Of a stretch of DNA of 64,000 nucleotides, positions 60,368 to 64,000 are shown piece by piece (within the stretch, counting starts at the first letter, position 1; each line of letters begins with the position of its first letter). Below the pieces are notes generated by a model, which was given only the letters and a program-made list of their open reading frames with translations, did not search any database and had not been told where the DNA came from. The DNA comes from Pedobacter sp. HDW13 (GTDB taxonomy: Bacteria; Bacteroidota; Bacteroidia; Sphingobacteriales; Sphingobacteriaceae). The translations under genes were made by a program, and so were the position numbers. The stretch is from positions 806,001-870,000 of the forward strand of contig NZ_CP049868.1 of assembly GCF_011303555.1 (NCBI RefSeq), given 5' to 3'.

Positions 60368-63259
60368 TTATCTGATTAAAGTTACTGATCCTTTTTTGAT
60401 GATTTTTTTATTCTCCTGGGTGGTAAAAGATGCAACCCAAAAATACGTACCTACAGGAGCTGGTTCTCCTTTAAAATCACCATTCCAGGCATCATATAAT
60501 TTATTTGACGAAAAAATAATTGCTCCTCTCCTATCAAAAATCTGCATTTGAAAATTAAAAGCTCTGCTCCCTTCTTTTGCCTTAAAGTTATCATTTACAC
60601 CATCAAAATTTGGGCTAAATGCTGTTGGAAATGAAATATCGTTACAAGCTTCAGTTTCCAGAGCAACATTGAGTTCATCAACAATACATCCATTTAACTT
60701 GAGAATAGAGAATGAATAGTTTCCCTCATAAAGACCAGAAAAAACGTAATTACCGGGATAAACCACCCCATTATATCTAATATTATAATCTGCCGAACGC
60801 TTTCCTATAGAAAATGATATCTCACCAGTTAAATCGCAAACAGGATTCCTGGCATTAACGATAGTAATTGGCTTTGTTAACGAATAATCAGGCACTACAA
60901 CCGTTCGGTACGCAGATGGTGCACCTCCTGAAGCTTTTACTTCAATTTCGTAAATACCAACATCAAGCATATTAAAAACTCCGGTATTGTTCGAAATAGA
61001 ATTATTAAGCGTAAATGTATAAGTTTCGGGAATTGGCGGACAGTTAACTTTTAGAAAAGCTTTCCCCAGAACATTACATTCAGGCATAATTTCAATGTTA
61101 CTAATTATAATTGGACAGGGTTCATATACCAATTTCTTATTTAACTCATCAACTATGCAACCATTAAGTTTTAATATTGTAAAATTATAATCTCCTTCAA
61201 TTAAATCAGAAAAAACGTGGCCGCCCGGATAAATTGCCTCTTTATATTTTATATTATAATCAGCAGTGTTGTTACCAATAGAAAACGAAATTTCACCTTT
61301 ACGCTCGCAAGCAGGGTTTTTAGCATTAATTTTGGAAACAGGTTTACTTAAAGAATAATCGGGTACTACTACTGTTCTATTAACTGAGCTTGCACCACCA
61401 GATGCTTTAACCTCAATTGTATAACTACCTGGGTCAAGCATATTAAAAGTACCTGTACTATTTGATACCGAATTATTAAGGGTAAATGTGTAGGTTTCAG
61501 GAATTGACGGGCAATTAATTTTAATAAATCCTTTACCTAAAACATTACATTCTTGCAGGATTTCGATATTATTTATTACAATTGGGCAGGGTTCATATAC
61601 CAATTCTACATCAAACTCATCAATTAGACAGCCCACTTTACTAAGAACAGTGAAATGATATTTACCTATCTCGAGGTTATTAAATGTATAATCGTATGGT
61701 AAAATGTCATTTTTAAGCTTAATTTGATAATTGTCACTACCAGTGAAAGAATTAAACTGGATACGCCCCTTACTGGCGCAGGCAGGATTAATTTTGACGA
61801 AAGAAAAATTTGGCTGCAGCTGCTTATAATCAGGTACGATTACATTGGTTTCAAATACATCTTCGTCAGAACTAATTTTAACCTGATAAGAGCCCGCAAC
61901 TAAATTTTTAAATACCCCGGTTACATTACTAATGCTATTATTTAAAGTATAGGTATAAGCAGCGGTATGCGCCTTAGTTAAGATATTGATGATTCCCTGA
62001 TGAAAAACATCGCATTGTTGCACCACATCAACCCTATCAAATTGAATTTTACACTGATCCCGTCCAACGGCAATATCCTGTTCATCAACCTTACATCCAT
62101 ATTTATTTACAATTTCGAAATGATTTGATTTGCCAATCAACAAATTAGAAAAGGTATTGTTAAATGGATATAATTTCCCACTATACCTGATTTGATAGCT
62201 GCTATTCTGTTCGGGCGTACTAAAAGTAATTTCACCAGGGGTTTCGCAAAGCTGATTTTTGATCTGCCAACTATAAACCGGTTTTATCAAGCTCATTTCA
62301 GGCACATCAATTGTTGTTGTATACGAATCCGATGCAGAATTTATAGAAAGCGTATACTGTCCTTTGGGCAAGCCGGTAAATTTACCAGTGCTATTAGAAA
62401 CACCATTTAATGTATAAGTAAAATCTTCAATATGTGGTGCCGTACTGATATCAACATTTGCAGTATTACCAGAAATACAATCCTGATAAATATCAATTTT
62501 CTCCAATTCTATCCCGATAATACTGCCATCTTCCACCATACTGGCAGCATCCAAAACATTAAATGGAAGTTTCCCGACTACACCTACCATTTTTTGATTC
62601 TCTATGTCAAATTCTATAATATCTGTTTGTGAATTACCTACATTCGATAATCCATAAACAGTATTTTTCCTTGTGCCTGTTGAAACACTTACAATTCCAT
62701 AAAGGAATAAATCTCCAGGTAAAGGGATATGGAGTGTGCTTTTATTAGGCTGTTTAAGGTTCACCTTAACTATCCCCTGAGTGGTGGCCATATAGAGTTC
62801 TTTTTTATAAAAACAGATATCACCGCTAGGTAAATAATTAAGTGGCCCTAATATGTCTGTTTTTCCTGTGTTAACATCAGCCTCAAATAAAAAAGTTGAG
62901 CAATAATATAATTTGTTATTATAACCGAGTGTTAGGGAATTTGAAAAAGCCATGCTTGGAAATAATCTTCTACAATTTTCCAGGCTGTTTTCTTTCATGT
63001 TTGCAGTGTAGATTTCAGAATCTCTCAACCAAAATAAATTATCTTTATTCATTGCTATGGAAAAGAACTTGTCGCCTGTTAAACATTCCTGTATTTTAGT
63101 ATACTTTACTCCTTCATTTGTAAGCTCAACCTTATAAATATAACTCCCGCCTGGAACATATAAAGGATTAATTAAAGAACTAACGTAAAAGGTTTGTGCC
63201 AAGAGTTTAGACACAAATAAAGATAATACTAGAAGCGTTAAACTGATTTTTTTAATCAC
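60368..63259 (-). CDS. Large T9SS-exported surface protein with gliding motility-associated C-terminal domain
   Basis: A 963-aa secreted protein starting with GTG at 63259 and a signal peptide (ends near LLAQ, residue 22). Residues about 25-255 look like a beta-propeller (IAMNKDNLFWLRD, GDICFYKKELYMAT). Then follow four repeats of about 145 residues, each with a CNVLG-type Cys, YTFTLNNSxSNxTGxF, VPDY and a second Cys; the last two are close copies. The C-terminus has ISFPTAFSPNFDGVNDNF and the full type B sorting domain. Role as adhesin is inferred. A TATATTTG box lies at 63286-63293. Confidence 0.9.
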   Translation of the reverse strand: MIKKISLTLLVLSLFVSKLLAQTFYVSSLINPLYVPGGSYIYKVELTNEGVKYTKIQECLTGDKFFSIAMNKDNLFWLRDSEIYTANMKENSLENCRRLFPSMAFSNSLTLGYNNKLYYCSTFLFEADVNTGKTDILGPLNYLPSGDICFYKKELYMATTQGIVKVNLKQPNKSTLHIPLPGDLFLYGIVSVSTGTRKNTVYGLSNVGNSQTDIIEFDIENQKMVGVVGKLPFNVLDAASMVEDGSIIGIELEKIDIYQDCISGNTANVDISTAPHIEDFTYTLNGVSNSTGKFTGLPKGQYTLSINSASDSYTTTIDVPEMSLIKPVYSWQIKNQLCETPGEITFSTPEQNSSYQIRYSGKLYPFNNTFSNLLIGKSNHFEIVNKYGCKVDEQDIAVGRDQCKIQFDRVDVVQQCDVFHQGIINILTKAHTAAYTYTLNNSISNVTGVFKNLVAGSYQVKISSDEDVFETNVIVPDYKQLQPNFSFVKINPACASKGRIQFNSFTGSDNYQIKLKNDILPYDYTFNNLEIGKYHFTVLSKVGCLIDEFDVELVYEPCPIVINNIEILQECNVLGKGFIKINCPSIPETYTFTLNNSVSNSTGTFNMLDPGSYTIEVKASGGASSVNRTVVVPDYSLSKPVSKINAKNPACERKGEISFSIGNNTADYNIKYKEAIYPGGHVFSDLIEGDYNFTILKLNGCIVDELNKKLVYEPCPIIISNIEIMPECNVLGKAFLKVNCPPIPETYTFTLNNSISNNTGVFNMLDVGIYEIEVKASGGAPSAYRTVVVPDYSLTKPITIVNARNPVCDLTGEISFSIGKRSADYNIRYNGVVYPGNYVFSGLYEGNYSFSILKLNGCIVDELNVALETEACNDISFPTAFSPNFDGVNDNFKAKEGSRAFNFQMQIFDRRGAIIFSSNKLYDAWNGDFKGEPAPVGTYFWVASFTTQENKKIIKKGSVTLIR

Positions 63260-63285
63260 TATAATGAGAATCGTTAGATAATCAA

Positions 63286-63293
63286 CAAATATA
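63286..63293 (-). promoter_or_regulatory. Minus-7 box of the 963-aa surface protein gene
   Basis: On the minus strand this reads TATATTTG, the same box as at the other T9SS surface protein gene, 27 bp before the GTG start. Confidence 0.45.
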
Positions 63294-63419
63294 ATCAGAT
63301 ATTATTCAAAACTTCAGGTTTTAAATAATGAGTCATATAATATCTTTATTCTGTTTATAACGTCTTTTATAATTTAGTATAATCTTCATTATTTCATTTC
63401 AGAATAGCAATACTCAGCT

Positions 63420-63427
63420 TATATTTG
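63420..63427 (+). promoter_or_regulatory. Minus-7 box of folC
   Basis: TATATTTG matches TAnnTTTG exactly and ends 9 bp before ATG 63437, giving a very short leader. Confidence 0.55.
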
Positions 63428-63436
63428 ACCTGTAAT

Positions 63437-64000
63437 ATGAACTACCAACAAACACTCGATTATTTATACAGTAAACTGCCCATGTTTACACGTGTAGGTG
63501 CTTCGGCCTTTAAAAAAGATTTAACCAATACCATCATTTTCTGCGAAGCTTTAGGAAATCCACAACATCAGTTTAAAAGCATACATGTAGGTGGTACCAA
63601 TGGCAAGGGCTCAACCTCGCATATGCTGGCATCTGTTTTACAGGCGCAAGGTTATAAAACAGGTTTATACACTTCACCGCATTTAAAAGATTTTCGCGAG
63701 CGGATCCGGATCAATGGAAAAATGATCAGTAAAACGGAAGTGATTTCGTTTGTTAAAAATCAGCAAAAACTGATTGAAAAGGTCGAACCTTCGTTTTTTG
63801 AAGTCACTGTTGCCTTAGCCTTCGATTGTTTTGCCAGACATCAGGTAAATATCGCAATCATTGAAGTAGGTTTAGGCGGCCGCCTCGATTCGACTAATAT
63901 CATCAATCCGCTTATTTCGGTAATTACCAATATCAGTTTAGACCACACCAACATGCTGGGCAATACCCTGACCGAAATTGCAAGTGAAAAGGCGGGAATA
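63437..64000 (+). CDS. folC: Folylpolyglutamate synthase / dihydrofolate synthase (cut by window edge)
   Basis: Adds glutamate to dihydropteroate and folates. The first 188 residues are present. They include LPMFTRVGASAFKKDL near the start, the ATP-binding loop HVGGTNGKGSTSHML (about 54-68), YTSPHLKDFRERIRING and VGLGGRLDSTN, and the DHTNMLG segment before the edge. All are typical of FolC. Together with pabB at 22224 it represents the folate pathway in this window, but not as a cluster. Confidence 0.96.
   Translation, partial: MNYQQTLDYLYSKLPMFTRVGASAFKKDLTNTIIFCEALGNPQHQFKSIHVGGTNGKGSTSHMLASVLQAQGYKTGLYTSPHLKDFRERIRINGKMISKTEVISFVKNQQKLIEKVEPSFFEVTVALAFDCFARHQVNIAIIEVGLGGRLDSTNIINPLISVITNISLDHTNMLGNTLTEIASEKAGI

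Overview
The window comes from the chromosome of a Bacteroidota bacterium, most likely family Sphingobacteriaceae (Pedobacter-like). This rests on protein types and regulatory style, not on a database search: two large secreted proteins with gliding-motility-associated (type IX secretion, type B) C-termini, families typical of the phylum (DUF4294, DUF4783, DUF6588, DUF1080, HU-CCDC81/SPOR), a bacillithiol gene (bshB1), and many TAnnTTTG minus-7 promoter boxes of the Bacteroidota primary sigma factor. I see no rRNA, tRNA, CRISPR array, intact insertion sequence or prophage.

Layout. 1-7 kb: start of a PAS protein, topoisomerase IB, fmt, a class IV aminotransferase with an RluD-type pseudouridine synthase, a DUF6588 protein and a PLP lyase/deaminase. 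7-12 kb: a secreted protein and a 1133-aa T9SS surface protein. 12-17.4 kb: lysine 6-aminotransferase, an acyl-CoA dehydrogenase, and a bshB1/glutathione peroxidase/DUF4294 operon. 17.4-24.5 kb: a frameshifted RelA/SpoT gene, a Fur-family regulator, purA, a decayed toxin-antitoxin module, pabB and an M48 lipoprotein protease. 24.6-32.4 kb: plsY, nadC, DUF4783, gpmI, a TPR protein and lon. 32.4-42 kb: LpxR-like and YkuD envelope enzymes, arfB, cmk, DUF1080, an SH3b protein, rpsA and a frameshifted GH20 hexosaminidase. 42-50 kb: a sigma-factor operon, an AraC regulator divergent from a frameshifted aldehyde dehydrogenase with DUF779, a DCC oxidoreductase, a second class IV aminotransferase and pyrR-pyrB. 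50-64 kb: a TPR/beta-barrel operon, an erythromycin esterase-like lipoprotein, a tightly coupled HU-SPOR/TolQ/TolR/TonB-like operon, a 963-aa T9SS surface protein and the start of folC.

Functional themes are housekeeping (nucleotide, folate, NAD and phospholipid synthesis, translation, stress control) mixed with envelope biology (outer-membrane barrels, a Tol/Exb-type motor, secreted adhesin-like proteins, peptidoglycan and lipid A enzymes). Intergenic spaces carry dispersed palindromic repeats of several families.

The most important caution concerns three otherwise well-conserved genes (RelA/SpoT, GH20 hexosaminidase, aldehyde dehydrogenase). Each is split by what looks like loss of one base from a short homopolymer, and a fourth such event lies in a toxin-antitoxin remnant. 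Homopolymer errors in the underlying assembly are the simplest explanation for the three. I found no clearly undescribed system. The best candidates for follow-up are the HU-SPOR/TolQR/TonB-like operon with its His-rich repeats, the sigma-factor operon with two unknown membrane proteins, and the very short or absent 5' leaders.
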